Below are positions 1 to 8,250 of a DNA stretch of 31,593 nt, one piece after another. The stretch covers positions 1-31,593 of the forward strand of contig SFVH01000028.1 of the NCBI GenBank assembly GCA_004561555.1, in the 5' to 3' direction. Each line of letters begins with the position of its first letter. Position 1 is the stretch's first letter. Position numbers and translations under genes: made by a program. Source of the stretch: a bacterium. GTDB taxonomy: Bacteria > Bacteroidota > Bacteroidia > Bacteroidales > Muribaculaceae. Under the pieces are notes generated by a model. That model saw only the letters and a program-made list of their open reading frames with translations, did not search any database and had not been told where the DNA came from.

Positions 1-566
1 GCCTTATGGTAAAATGGATTTAAACACAAGCCATTTCTCGGATTAGTTCGGTTAGCTTTATCTTCAGCCCAATCCACAATGTGACAGGCTTCTACAAGTT
101 CAGATTTTTGCACTCCTGAAATGCAGCAACGGAAATTGTAGGAATTCATCACCGCTGCTCTGAAGAATGACTGATTTACACGTTGACGAATAACCGTCTC
201 CCTTTCAGCACCTTGGGGTAGATTCTGAGTAGAAATCGCGGCTATTTCTTCAATGGGTTTGTTTAAAAATTGTGCAATGAGCCGTTCGCTTTCGTAGGCA
301 AGGTGCTCAGGGTTTCCATAGAATTCTTTCCATACAGCTTCTTCCTCTTTCGCGCCATGTTTAAGCCCTGTTATTCCTTGGCTTTTTAAGTCAGGGTCAA
401 GTCGGCCGATATTGCCAATTTTCATGTTTAGTGCACTCGGCGAACGACCGATGATGCGAGCATATCTCACCACCAGCGGGTGCATCTTACTGCTGCTCTT
501 AAATGGAATCTTGCAGTAGAGATTAAACGCAACAATCGTTTCTTCACGAGTCCACTTATTCATCAT
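1..566 (-). CDS. HNH endonuclease (HNH_2-like), 3' part missing
   Basis: Reading the minus strand from ATG 564-566 gives an open frame of 188 codons that leaves the window at base 1, so the C-terminus is missing. The N-terminus (WTREETIVAFNLYCKIPF, then GRSPSALNMKIGNIGRLDP) is typical of a group of HNH nucleases with a small N-terminal DNA-binding-like segment. Near the edge, a CHIVDW motif followed by NPRNGLCLN supplies the first His and the Asn of an HNH_2 site. The final His lies at or beyond the edge (FYHK). The start overlaps the stop of the DUF1016 gene by 4 bases (ATGA at 563-566), which implies translational coupling. Likely a nuclease from a restriction, defence or mobile locus; the target is unknown. 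Confidence 0.8.
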   Translation of the reverse strand, partial: MMNKWTREETIVAFNLYCKIPFKSSSKMHPLVVRYARIIGRSPSALNMKIGNIGRLDPDLKSQGITGLKHGAKEEEAVWKEFYGNPEHLAYESERLIAQFLNKPIEEIAAISTQNLPQGAERETVIRQRVNQSFFRAAVMNSYNFRCCISGVQKSELVEACHIVDWAEDKANRTNPRNGLCLNPFYHK

Positions 567-1618
567 ACATTCTCCTTGCTGTCATCATTGTTTAGCATAA
601 AGTTGGCTTTTTGCTGTTCTATCTCACGCCGTAGTTCTTCTTCGGTGGGAAGATAAGTCATATATTTAGTTGCAAATAGCTGTTCACTGCCATTAAGCAC
701 AGAGTATCGGGCAACAGTTTTATCAGTATCCGTACACAATAAAATTCCAATGGTGGGATTGTCATCTGTGCCCTTAATGATATCATCATACATTCTCACA
801 TACATATCAAGCTGACCAATATCTTGATGTGTCATTGGGTGCGTCTTAAGCTCAAATATGACGAATCGTTTCATCTTGTAATTATAAAAAACGAGATCAA
901 CATAATAGTCGCTGAGTTCAGTCGTAATATGTTGCTGTCGTTCTACGAAAGCGAAACCGCGACCTAATTCCATAATGAATTTCTCGAGGTTATCAATCAG
1001 AGCCTGTTCGAGTTGGGTTTCGCTATACTTCTCATCACGTTTGAATCCCATAAACTCAGCAACCATAGGATTTTTAATATATTCCAAAGGATCCTTATCG
1101 TTGAATGGTGCAACGGCTTTCGCCAGCGCTGCATTGGGGTTTTCTCGCTGTGCAGCAAGACGACGCTCAAAGTATTGAGATGAAATATTGCGGTCAAGGG
1201 TGGCCGTACTCCACATGTCTCTCGAGGCATTTTCGAGATACCACTTTCGTGCAACTTCGTTGGTGACAGAAAGAAGCCGACGGATGTGTGTCCACGTCAA
1301 ATTGTGTACGAACTCGTACACTTTTTCAAAATCGGGGAATAAAAGATAGAATTTTCGGTAGTGCTGTAGATTACGTTTATTGTAATTGTTCCCATAAATT
1401 GTAGAAAGGCGTTGAGCAAGTTCGGAAATTAATTTTGAGCCATATTTAGCCCGAACTTCTCCTTGCTGTTCTTCTTCAACAATGCGTCGTCCAATGTTCC
1501 AATAAGTAGCAATTGCTGCTTGACCGGCTGCAGCGTATGCTTGATGTTGCCCCGTAGCAATAATCGAACTTATGTCATCAAAAAATCGACTCGAAATCAG
1601 ATTACTCAACTTATCCAT
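563..1618 (-). CDS. DUF1016/YhcG-family PD-(D/E)XK nuclease domain protein
   Basis: 351 residues. The N-terminal half (about 10-165) matches the DUF1016 N-terminal domain (YWNIGRRIVEEEQQG, then KRNLQHYRKFY and a TWTHIRRLL segment). The C-terminal half (about 180-330) is the YhcG-type nuclease domain: the acidic residue of DYYVDLVFYN and the E-L-K of FVIFELKTHP fit a PD-(D/E)XK core, followed by GQLDMYV. Length is normal for the family. Such proteins are often found in restriction-modification islands and other accessory loci. Here it precedes, and overlaps by 4 bases, a second nuclease of the HNH type. The start is ATG 1616-1618. Nuclease activity is inferred from the motif, not known for this protein. 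Confidence 0.88.
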   Translation of the reverse strand: MDKLSNLISSRFFDDISSIIATGQHQAYAAAGQAAIATYWNIGRRIVEEEQQGEVRAKYGSKLISELAQRLSTIYGNNYNKRNLQHYRKFYLLFPDFEKVYEFVHNLTWTHIRRLLSVTNEVARKWYLENASRDMWSTATLDRNISSQYFERRLAAQRENPNAALAKAVAPFNDKDPLEYIKNPMVAEFMGFKRDEKYSETQLEQALIDNLEKFIMELGRGFAFVERQQHITTELSDYYVDLVFYNYKMKRFVIFELKTHPMTHQDIGQLDMYVRMYDDIIKGTDDNPTIGILLCTDTDKTVARYSVLNGSEQLFATKYMTYLPTEEELRREIEQQKANFMLNNDDSKENV

Positions 1619-2066
1619 AATCTTTTATGCGACACGAAAATAAAACCGAAAAAACTCCAATGTAGCATCTGAAGGCGACCAAACCTTTTGCAACTACAAA
1701 GGAGTTTTTCCTTAAAAGTTACCGGCAATATTGCCGTTGTATTTTCTTCCTATTTCTTGGTCATTCTCAGAATTTATTGCTAAGACTGCAAAGCTACGAA
1801 TTTTTTCTTATATAATGTATAAGAGCATCGTATGTTTTTAAGCATATCTTTGCCAATTCGTTTTGCAAAGATAATACCGATGGTGAGCAAAAATCGAGCA
1901 CATCTATCTTGTTTGTTCTTAAATATTGTCGGATTGTGTGACTTTCCCTAAAAAGACTTGACAGATTTGCGGAAAATTTTTCGGCAGCCGATGTAGAGTG
2001 TGTCAAGGTTTCGGAGGGGTGTTTGAGGCGGTCAGCTTCGCTCTCTGCAAGTATTTAAGGCATACA
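1619..2066. other. Non-coding spacer between the nuclease operon and tRNA-Pro
   Basis: About 450 bases with no convincing gene. A 70-codon minus-strand frame (1794-2006) opens only at a TTG and resembles nothing. The stretch holds the inverted repeat at 1650-1709, a palindrome near 1723-1736, and two facing TATCTTTGC elements (1845-1853 plus strand, 1865-1873 minus strand) that match the Bacteroidetes -7 consensus. The minus-strand one could drive the nuclease pair. Confidence 0.5.
1650..1709. repeat. Imperfect inverted repeat upstream of the nuclease pair
   Basis: Arms 1650-1665 and 1694-1709 are 16 bases each and pair at 14 positions, with a 28-base loop. A separate 14-base perfect palindrome (CGGCAATATTGCCG) lies just beyond, around 1723-1736. 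These sit 30-120 bases before the DUF1016 start. They could be an operator, a leader hairpin or a recombination/MITE end; the sequence alone does not decide. Confidence 0.5.
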
Positions 2067-2103
2067 AAAAGCAGCCGCCTGCGATATGCAAGCGGCTGCT
2101 TTT
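2067..2103 (-). terminator. Intrinsic terminator of tRNA-Pro
   Basis: Perfect 12-base arms (2067-2078 and 2092-2103, core GCAGCCGC) with a 13-base loop and a U-run on the minus strand, starting 2 bases after the tRNA. Confidence 0.85.
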
Positions 2104-2105
2104 AG

Positions 2106-2180
2106 TCGGGGTGACTGGATTCGAACCAGCGACCACACGCCCCCCAGACGTGTACTCTAACCGGACTGAGCTACGCCCCG
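2106..2180 (-). tRNA. tRNA-Pro (anticodon GGG)
   Basis: A cloverleaf folds on the minus strand: acceptor starting CGGGGCG, D-arm GCTCAGTCCGGTTAGAG, anticodon stem CACGT/GCGTG with loop CTGGGGG (anticodon GGG, G at position 37 as usual for tRNA-Pro), and T-arm with TTCGAAT. One C-A mismatch in the acceptor stem (pair 6-67) is visible. The 3' CCA is not encoded. Decodes CCC and CCU. Confidence 0.93.
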
Positions 2181-2189
2181 ATTCGGGTG

Positions 2190-2219
2190 CAAAGGTAAGA
2201 AGAAATTCTGAATAGTCAA
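2190..2219 (-). promoter_or_regulatory. Promoter of tRNA-Pro
   Basis: On the minus strand, TTG (2217-2219), 19 bases, then TACCTTTG (2190-2197), 9 bases before the tRNA. Matches the Bacteroidetes housekeeping consensus. Confidence 0.75.
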
Positions 2220-2237
2220 TAAAAAATCGAGAAAATA

Positions 2238-2269
2238 TTTCTGAAAATGCTATTTTAGGGTTAATTTTG
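2238..2269 (+). promoter_or_regulatory. Probable promoter of the DUF115-like gene
   Basis: TAATTTTG at 2262-2269, with a TTTCTG about 19 bases upstream (2238-2243). Its position rules out the in-frame TTG at 2267 as a start and favours ATG 2285. Confidence 0.45.
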
Positions 2270-2284
2270 CCCAAAAATCAGATT

Positions 2285-3142
2285 ATGGCAATGATAAAAA
2301 AGTTGGCTGACAAGCTATCCTCATTCACACAGTCGGTAGCATCGTTGCTGAAAGTAATGCTTCTTTCCCGACACTCCACCGTTAAGCCATCGGCGCGTTG
2401 TGGCGAAGAGATAGTGGTGCTCGGCAATGGGCCATCGCTCCTCGACACTATTGCCAACCATTCCTCATTTCTTGCTGCTCGTCGCAGTCTTGCGGTGAAT
2501 TTCGCCGCTATTACCGATGAGTTTTTCACTCTCAAGCCCGACTACTATGTTCTTGCCGACCCATTGTTTTTTAAAGACGAAGCGACGGCACGCATCGAGC
2601 GACTGTGGGAGGTGTTGCGCCAAGAGGTAGATTGGCAAATGACACTATATGTGCCTGCCACCGAGTGTGGACCGCGCCTCCAATCTCTTTCGACTAATCC
2701 CCACCTCCGAGTGGAGAAGTACAACCTGACACCGATAGAAGGCGGTAAGGGTTTTTGTAGGTATGCGTTTAGCCATGGTTGGGGCATGCCTCGACCGCGC
2801 AATGTGCTGATACCCTCCATTATGCTCGCTATTGCCGGCGGTTATAAGAAGATATATGTGGCGGGAGCCGACCATTCGTGGATGTCGACCATCTCTGTTG
2901 ACGACGACAATCGTGTGGTGTCGATACAGCCCCACTACTATAAAGACGATGAAGGCGAACAAAAGCGCGTGAATAAAGAATATATGAATTACCCTTTACA
3001 TCAGATAGTGTATAGCTTCTATGTGGCGTTTCGCTCCTATCATATCATCAAAGATTATGCCGATGGGCTTGGAGTGGAGATTTATAACATCACCCCCGGA
3101 AGCTTTATTGATGCCTTCCCTCGACTTACGCCCGACGACTGA
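2285..3142 (+). CDS. MptE-like / DUF115-family protein
   Basis: 285 residues from ATG 2285 (ATG 2291 is equally possible). Two signatures define the family: LGNGPSLLDTI near residue 45, the nucleotide-binding-like loop of DUF115 and related sialyltransferase-like folds, and GGYKKIYVAGADHSW near residue 190. Members are often labelled 6-hydroxymethylpterin diphosphokinase MptE-like, but in Bacteroidetes they commonly sit with surface-glycan genes, so a role in glycan or nucleotide-sugar chemistry is as likely. The N-terminal 30 residues are basic and hydrophobic but not a clear signal peptide. It is transcribed divergently from tRNA-Pro. Substrate unknown. Confidence 0.7.
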   Translation: MAMIKKLADKLSSFTQSVASLLKVMLLSRHSTVKPSARCGEEIVVLGNGPSLLDTIANHSSFLAARRSLAVNFAAITDEFFTLKPDYYVLADPLFFKDEATARIERLWEVLRQEVDWQMTLYVPATECGPRLQSLSTNPHLRVEKYNLTPIEGGKGFCRYAFSHGWGMPRPRNVLIPSIMLAIAGGYKKIYVAGADHSWMSTISVDDDNRVVSIQPHYYKDDEGEQKRVNKEYMNYPLHQIVYSFYVAFRSYHIIKDYADGLGVEIYNITPGSFIDAFPRLTPDD

Positions 3143-3187
3143 CAATATTTTTGCCTCATCGTGGTATAGTTGTTAACGGACTCTCAG

Positions 3188-3219
3188 TTTGTGTGGGTGG
3201 GAATAAATCACTACCTTTG
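3188..3219 (+). promoter_or_regulatory. Promoter of ychF
   Basis: TTTG (3188-3191), 20 bases, TACCTTTG (3212-3219). Near-perfect Bacteroidetes consensus, about 37 bases before the ychF start. Confidence 0.8.
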
Positions 3220-3256
3220 CAAGGTTTTTCAAGAAAAAGTAAATTATTAAGGTATT

Positions 3257-4360
3257 ATGGCATTACAATGTGGCATTGTAGGACTCCCCAACGTGGGCAA
3301 GTCCACTCTATTCAATTGCTTGTCGAACGCCAAGGCGCAGTCGGCAAATTTCCCGTTTTGCACTATCGAGCCTAACGTAGGCGTTATCAGTGTGCCCGAC
3401 GACCGTCTTAACAAACTTGCTGAAATAGTTAATCCCGGACGCATTGTGCCGGCGACGGTTGAAATCGTAGACATTGCCGGACTTGTGAAAGGGGCATCGA
3501 AAGGCGAAGGCTTGGGGAATAAATTCCTGGCAAACATCCGTGAGACAGATGCCATAATCCATGTGCTCAGATGCTTCGACGATCCTAACGTGGTCCACGT
3601 TGACGGCTCGGTCAATCCTGTTCGCGACAAAGAAATCATCGACTACGAGCTGCAGCTCAAAGACCTTGAAACTATTGAAAGCCGCATCACTCGCGTGCAG
3701 AAGCAAGCACAAACCGGAGGCGACAAGCAAGCCAAATTGCAGTATGAGGTGCTATGCCGATTTAAGGAAGCCCTCGACCAAGGCAAGCCTGCGCGCACTG
3801 TGACCTTCGACACTAAAGACGAACAACGCATAGCCCACGATTTATTTTTGCTCACCAACAAGCCGGTGCTTTATGTGTGCAACGTCGACGATGCGTCGGC
3901 TGTCAACGGCAACCAATATGTTGATATGGTGCGCGAAGCCACAAAAGAAGAGAATGCCGAAATCCTTATCGTTGCGGCTCAGACGGAATCGGAGATTGCC
4001 GAGTTTGAGACCTTCGAAGAGCGTCAGATGTTTCTCGACGAGATAGGGCTTAAAGAGTCGGGGGTGGCTCGATTGATTCGTGCGGCTTTCCACCTTCTCG
4101 ACCTTGAGACATACTTCACTGCCGGCCCGATAGAGGTTCGCGCTTGGACCTATCGCAAAGGGAGCAAAGCTCCGCAGTGTGCCGGAGTGATACACACCGA
4201 TTTCGAGAAAGGTTTTATCCGTGCCGAGGTAATCAAATATGACGACTATATAGCTTTGGGAGGTGAAGCGCAATGTCGCGAAGCCGGGAAAATAGGCATT
4301 GAAGGTAAGGAATATGTGGTGCAAGACGGCGACATAATGCACTTCCGCTTTAATGTATAG
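3257..4360 (+). CDS. ychF: Redox-regulated ATPase YchF (Obg-related P-loop protein)
   Basis: 367 residues, the usual length. The Walker A motif GLPNVGKST (residues 9-17), the switch region DIAGLVKGASKGEGLGN and the C-terminal TGS-like domain ending in YVVQDGDIMHFRFNV are all present. YchF/OLA1 proteins bind ATP in preference to GTP, associate with ribosomes and affect translation and oxidative-stress responses. The start ATG follows a strong promoter. It is a lone gene or the head of a short unit; the next gene, rsmA, starts 86 bases later. Confidence 0.96.
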   Translation: MALQCGIVGLPNVGKSTLFNCLSNAKAQSANFPFCTIEPNVGVISVPDDRLNKLAEIVNPGRIVPATVEIVDIAGLVKGASKGEGLGNKFLANIRETDAIIHVLRCFDDPNVVHVDGSVNPVRDKEIIDYELQLKDLETIESRITRVQKQAQTGGDKQAKLQYEVLCRFKEALDQGKPARTVTFDTKDEQRIAHDLFLLTNKPVLYVCNVDDASAVNGNQYVDMVREATKEENAEILIVAAQTESEIAEFETFEERQMFLDEIGLKESGVARLIRAAFHLLDLETYFTAGPIEVRAWTYRKGSKAPQCAGVIHTDFEKGFIRAEVIKYDDYIALGGEAQCREAGKIGIEGKEYVVQDGDIMHFRFNV

Positions 4361-4446
4361 CCGCAGCTACATTTTTTTTGCATAGAGAATGGGATTATAC
4401 GGAATCTTAGTATTTTTGCAAATATTTTTAAGCACAATAAGGAAAT

Positions 4447-5214
4447 ATGCAGAAAGTAAAACCCAAAAAGTTTCTCGGACAGCATTTTCTGACCGATATG
4501 AGTGTGGCGCAGCGCATAGCCTCGACACTCGACGACTATGTGGGGATGCCTGTGCTCGAAGTAGGGCCCGGGATGGGGGTGCTTTCGCAATTCCTGCTTG
4601 AAAAAGGTCACGACTTGACGGTGGTGGAACTCGACCGCGAGTCGGTGGCATATCTTGAACGTAATTTCCCGAATCTTGAGGGACGCATCATCGGCGAAGA
4701 CTTTTTGCAACTCGATGTGGATAGCCTTTTTGAAGGCGATTACTGTGTGATTGGTAATTATCCCTATAATATATCGTCACAGATATTTTTCAAAGTGCTT
4801 GAGAGTAAAGACCGCGTGAAATGTTGTAGCGGTATGCTCCAAAAGGAAGTGGCGGAGCGCATCGCCGCCGGTCCCGGCTCGAAGACCTACGGCATCCTGA
4901 GCGTGCTGCTTCAGCTATGGTATGATGTGGAATATCTCTTTACGGTGGATGAGCATGTGTTTAATCCGCCACCCAAAGTCAAGTCGGGCGTGATACGCTT
5001 GAAGCGCAACAACGTCACCGACCCGGGGTGTGACGTGAAGCAGCTCAAGACAGTAGTAAAGACCGCTTTCGGACAGCGACGCAAAACCTTGCGCAACTCC
5101 CTTCGCTCCTTGGCGCGAAATGCCGAGGTGCTGAATGATGAAGTGTTTGGCAAACGACCCGAACAGCTCTCCGTGGATGAATTTGTGAGATTAACCAACC
5201 TCTTAAACGACTAA
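4447..5214 (+). CDS. rsmA: 16S rRNA (A1518/A1519-N6)-dimethyltransferase RsmA/KsgA
   Basis: 255 residues, family-typical. It opens with KKFLGQHFLTD, the KsgA N-terminal signature. The SAM-binding motif I is VLEVGPGMGVL (about 36-46) and the catalytic NxPY motif appears as GNYPYNISS (about 103-111). It dimethylates two adjacent adenines in helix 45 of 16S rRNA late in 30S assembly. A TATTTTTG -7-like element lies at 4411-4418, without a clear -33. mgtE follows after 5 bases, so the two are probably cotranscribed. Confidence 0.97.
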   Translation: MQKVKPKKFLGQHFLTDMSVAQRIASTLDDYVGMPVLEVGPGMGVLSQFLLEKGHDLTVVELDRESVAYLERNFPNLEGRIIGEDFLQLDVDSLFEGDYCVIGNYPYNISSQIFFKVLESKDRVKCCSGMLQKEVAERIAAGPGSKTYGILSVLLQLWYDVEYLFTVDEHVFNPPPKVKSGVIRLKRNNVTDPGCDVKQLKTVVKTAFGQRRKTLRNSLRSLARNAEVLNDEVFGKRPEQLSVDEFVRLTNLLND

Positions 5215-5219
5215 ACGGC

Positions 5220-6566
5220 ATGAAAGAATCATTGGAAATAGACAAACAGCTTGTTGCCCTTATTAAGGAAGACAACGAGCAGGCCGTAAAAGAGTTGCTC
5301 GAAGAGCTTCACCCTGCCGACATCGCCGAACTCCTTCAAGACCTTGACGATGATGAGGCGAAATATGTGGTGGCTCATCTTGACGCTGAGATAGCTGCCG
5401 ACACACTTATGGAGCTTGACGAAGACGACCGTCATCGTCTCCTGGAAGATATGCCTAACAAGGACATCGCCAAGCATTTTGTGGAGCACCTTGACACCGA
5501 CGATGCCGTAGACCTTATCCAAGAGCTCGACAAAGAAGACCAGGAGGAGGTGCTTTCCCACGTCGACGACGTGGAGCAAGCAGGCTCGATTATCGACCTC
5601 ATGCAGTATCCTGAAGACACTGCCGGCGGATTGATGGGCAAGGAAATGATTGTGGTCAACGAGAATTGGAGTATGCCCGAATGTGTGAAGCGTATGCGCG
5701 AACAAGCTGAGGATATGGATGAGATTTTTTATGTCTATGTCGTGGACGACGACAAAAAGCTTCGCGGCATTCTCCCGTTGAAGATGCTCATCACAAACCC
5801 ATCGGCGTCAAAAATCAAGCACATAATGGAGCCCGACCCTATCTCCGTGAAAGCCGACGAGCCGCTCGACGAGGTGGTGCTCACATTTGAAAAATACGAC
5901 TTGCCGGTGATGCCGGTGGTCGACTCTATAGGACGGCTGGTGGGTCGCATCACTTTCGACGACGTGATGGATGAGGCGCGCGAACAGACCGAACGCGACT
6001 ACCAGATGGCTTCCGGTCTTTCCACCGACGTGGAAACCTCCGACAACATCTGGGAGCAAACTAAGGCGCGTCTGCCGTGGCTGCTCATCGGTATGCTCGG
6101 CGGAATAGCCAACTCGTGGCTGTTAGGTAATTTTTCGGGTGACGTTTTGAAAAATGCCGCTATCGCATTGTTTATCCCTCTGATTGGCGGCACCGGAGGT
6201 AATGTGGGCATTCAGTCGTCGGCAATAGTAGTGCAAGGTCTTGCCAACGGCTCGCTCGACATCAAAAGTGCTCTGCCGCAGATAGTCAAGGAGTTGATAT
6301 TGGCAATTATTAATGCTTCTATCATCTCTCTATTGGTCTTTACCTACAACTTATTTTTCGGTCCTGACTTCAAGATTTCAGTGGCAGTATCCGCATCGCT
6401 GTTTTCGGTGATAGTGTTTGCTGCCGTCTTTGGCGCTATCGTGCCATTGATGCTTGAGCGTCTGAAAATCGACCCCGCTATCGCCACCGGCCCGTTTATC
6501 ACCATCACCAACGACATCATCGGTATGATGATTTATATGATGGTGTGTATGGCATTGCTTTACTAA
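5220..6566 (+). CDS. mgtE: Magnesium transporter MgtE
   Basis: 448 residues with the full MgtE architecture: an N-terminal helical superfamily domain (about 10-125) rich in acidic residues, two CBS domains (about 130-255, with the TAGGLMGKEMI motif), a connecting helix, and a membrane domain of five hydrophobic helices (about 280-448). The membrane part contains the GGTGGNVGIQSS motif that lines the Mg2+ path and an IVPLMLERLKIDPA segment. It acts in the inner membrane as a Mg2+-gated channel; the acidic N and CBS domains sense cytoplasmic Mg2+. It follows rsmA by 5 bases. Confidence 0.96.
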   Translation: MKESLEIDKQLVALIKEDNEQAVKELLEELHPADIAELLQDLDDDEAKYVVAHLDAEIAADTLMELDEDDRHRLLEDMPNKDIAKHFVEHLDTDDAVDLIQELDKEDQEEVLSHVDDVEQAGSIIDLMQYPEDTAGGLMGKEMIVVNENWSMPECVKRMREQAEDMDEIFYVYVVDDDKKLRGILPLKMLITNPSASKIKHIMEPDPISVKADEPLDEVVLTFEKYDLPVMPVVDSIGRLVGRITFDDVMDEAREQTERDYQMASGLSTDVETSDNIWEQTKARLPWLLIGMLGGIANSWLLGNFSGDVLKNAAIALFIPLIGGTGGNVGIQSSAIVVQGLANGSLDIKSALPQIVKELILAIINASIISLLVFTYNLFFGPDFKISVAVSASLFSVIVFAAVFGAIVPLMLERLKIDPAIATGPFITITNDIIGMMIYMMVCMALLY

Positions 6567-6601
6567 TGAATAATAATCAATAACATAAACATCATTTAAA
6601 A

Positions 6602-7798
6602 ATGGCTAAAGTATTAATAATCGGCGCGGGAGGTGTGGCAACGGTAGCTGCCCACAAATGCGCACAAAATCCGGATGTGTTCTCCGAAATCGTCATCGCC
6701 TCACGCACTAAAAGCAAATGTGATGCTTTGGCAAAGGCTATTGGCAAGCCTAATGTTATCACCGACAGGGTGGATGCCGACCAAGTGCCCGAACTCGTGG
6801 CTCTCTTCCGCCGTCACAATCCCGACTTGGTGGTAAATCTCGCATTGCCCTATCAAGACCTTACCATTATGGATGCTTGTTTGGAATGTGGTATCAGCTA
6901 TCTTGACACCGCCAACTATGAGCCTCTCGACGAAGCAAAGTATCAGTACTCCTGGCAATGGGCTTACAAGAAGCGCTTTGAAGATGCCGGCATCACTGCC
7001 ATCCTCGGGTGTGGATTCGACCCGGGTGTGTCGGGCGTATTTACCGCTTATGCCGCAAAGCATCATTTCTCGGAAATGCAGCATCTCGACATCGTAGATT
7101 GCAATGCCGGAAACCACGGCAAGGCTTTTGCCACCAATTTCAATCCCGAAATCAATATCCGCGAAATCACTCAACGAGGAAAATACTACGAAAACGGCGA
7201 ATGGCATGAGACCGACCCGTTGTCGGTGCATAAGCCTCTAACTTATCCTAACATCGGCCCTCGCGAGTCGTATCTGATGTATCACGAAGAGCTTGAAAGC
7301 CTCGTGAAAAACTATCCGTCAATCACTCGCGCACGCTTCTGGATGACATTCGGTCAAGAATATCTCACTCACTTGCGAGTGATACAAAATATCGGCATGG
7401 CAAGCATCGTGCCTATCAACTATAACGGTCAGGATATCGTGCCTATCCAATTTCTTAAGGCAGTGCTCCCAAATCCCAAAGAACTGGGCGAAAACTACAC
7501 CGGAGAGACATCTATAGGATGCCGCATCAGCGGAAAAGACAAGGAAGGCAAGCCGCTTACCTATTACATCTACAACAACTGCTCTCACCACGAAGCTTAT
7601 CTCGAAACAGGGATGCAAGCCGTGAGCTACACCACAGGAGTGCCGGCTATGATTGGCGCAATGATGTATCTTAAAGGTATATGGAAGCGCCCGGGGGTGT
7701 GGAACGTAGAGGAATTTGATCCGGACCCGTTTATGCAACAGCTTAATAAACAAGGTCTTCCTTGGCATGAAATCATCAACGGTGACCTTGAGTTGTAG
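6602..7798 (+). CDS. Carboxynorspermidine synthase-like (saccharopine dehydrogenase family)
   Basis: 398 residues. The N-terminal Rossmann motif is VLIIGAGGVATVAAHKCA (residues 4-21), followed by IASRTKSKCDALA, where R and K suit NADPH. DTANYEP and GCGFDPGVSGVF match the saccharopine dehydrogenase-like family, and the C-terminal half carries the substrate domain. The length and motifs resemble bacterial carboxynorspermidine/carboxyspermidine dehydrogenases, which condense aspartate semialdehyde with a diamine to make triamines by the non-SAM route known from Vibrio and Bacteroides. The partner decarboxylase gene is not in this window. Alternative: another saccharopine dehydrogenase-like reductase. 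It lies 35 bases after mgtE. Confidence 0.85.
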   Translation: MAKVLIIGAGGVATVAAHKCAQNPDVFSEIVIASRTKSKCDALAKAIGKPNVITDRVDADQVPELVALFRRHNPDLVVNLALPYQDLTIMDACLECGISYLDTANYEPLDEAKYQYSWQWAYKKRFEDAGITAILGCGFDPGVSGVFTAYAAKHHFSEMQHLDIVDCNAGNHGKAFATNFNPEINIREITQRGKYYENGEWHETDPLSVHKPLTYPNIGPRESYLMYHEELESLVKNYPSITRARFWMTFGQEYLTHLRVIQNIGMASIVPINYNGQDIVPIQFLKAVLPNPKELGENYTGETSIGCRISGKDKEGKPLTYYIYNNCSHHEAYLETGMQAVSYTTGVPAMIGAMMYLKGIWKRPGVWNVEEFDPDPFMQQLNKQGLPWHEIINGDLEL

Positions 7799-7851
7799 TT
7801 GTATGATTTGTTAAATATTGTTATCGATTGATGTTTTATAACACAAAACTA

Positions 7852-7881
7852 TTGACGGATAAAAAAATGATTGTACCTTTG
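7852..7881 (+). promoter_or_regulatory. Promoter of the small lipoprotein gene
   Basis: TTG (7852-7854), 19 bases, TACCTTTG (7874-7881). The predicted 5' leader is about 45 bases and very A/T-rich up to the ATG, as in highly expressed Bacteroidetes genes. Confidence 0.7.
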
Positions 7882-7929
7882 TGGTGTTTTTGAAGCAAAA
7901 AATTGTTTTATTATTAAATTTAAAGAAAA

Positions 7930-8094
7930 ATGAAAAAGTTAGTTTTATTACTTGCTGTTGTAGCTTCTGCTACTTTGTTCTCTTGCTCTGGTAATGGTGA
8001 AGCAAACGCTTCTTCTGCTGCTGAAACTGCTGCTGCTGAAGTTGAAGCTCCTGCTGCTCCTACTGCTAACGCAACTGCATCTGTTGCTGAATAA
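7930..8094 (+). CDS. Small alanine-rich lipoprotein, 54 residues
   Basis: ATG 7930 to TAA 8092-8094. A lysine-hydrophobic signal sequence leads to a lipobox-like LFSCS with the lipid-acceptor Cys at residue 19. The mature part is about 36 residues of Ala, Ser, Thr, Glu and Pro, with no aromatic or basic residues. Of 17 alanines, 14 use GCT and 3 use GCA; none uses GCC or GCG, unlike the GCC-rich neighbours. This bias, the A-rich leader, a strong promoter and a strong terminator suggest an abundant monocistronic envelope protein. No function is recognised. It may be a small surface or periplasmic lipoprotein akin to other abundant Ala-rich small lipoproteins. Confidence 0.85.
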   Translation: MKKLVLLLAVVASATLFSCSGNGEANASSAAETAAAEVEAPAAPTANATASVAE

Positions 8095-8118
8095 TTTTAG
8101 CATTGAACAACAAAAGAT

Positions 8119-8150
8119 AAAGTCGTTTCCCTTAGGGAAGCGACTTTTTT
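8119..8150 (+). terminator. Intrinsic terminator of the small lipoprotein gene
   Basis: 13-base-pair stem with one G-U pair (8119-8131 with 8135-8147), a TTA loop and a run of six T ending at 8150. Confidence 0.9.
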
Positions 8151-8215
8151 CATTTTATTCTCCCCACAGCTCGTTTACTATGCAAAAAGAAAGTGGTTAA
8201 TTCGGAAAAAATTGC

Positions 8216-8223
8216 TACTTTTG
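8216..8223 (+). promoter_or_regulatory. -7 element before gltX
   Basis: TACTTTTG, 27 bases before the gltX ATG, after the preceding terminator. No clear -33 TTTG at the expected distance. Confidence 0.45.
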
Positions 8224-8250
8224 CGAAATACATTTTAACAAGAGATATTG

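Noticed and set aside
1794..2006. 70-codon minus-strand frame in the left spacer
   Set aside because: It opens only at TTG, resembles no family, and covers the TATCTTTGC inverted repeat; it looks like chance.
2032..2274. 80-codon minus-strand frame
   Set aside because: It is the translation of tRNA-Pro and its flanks.
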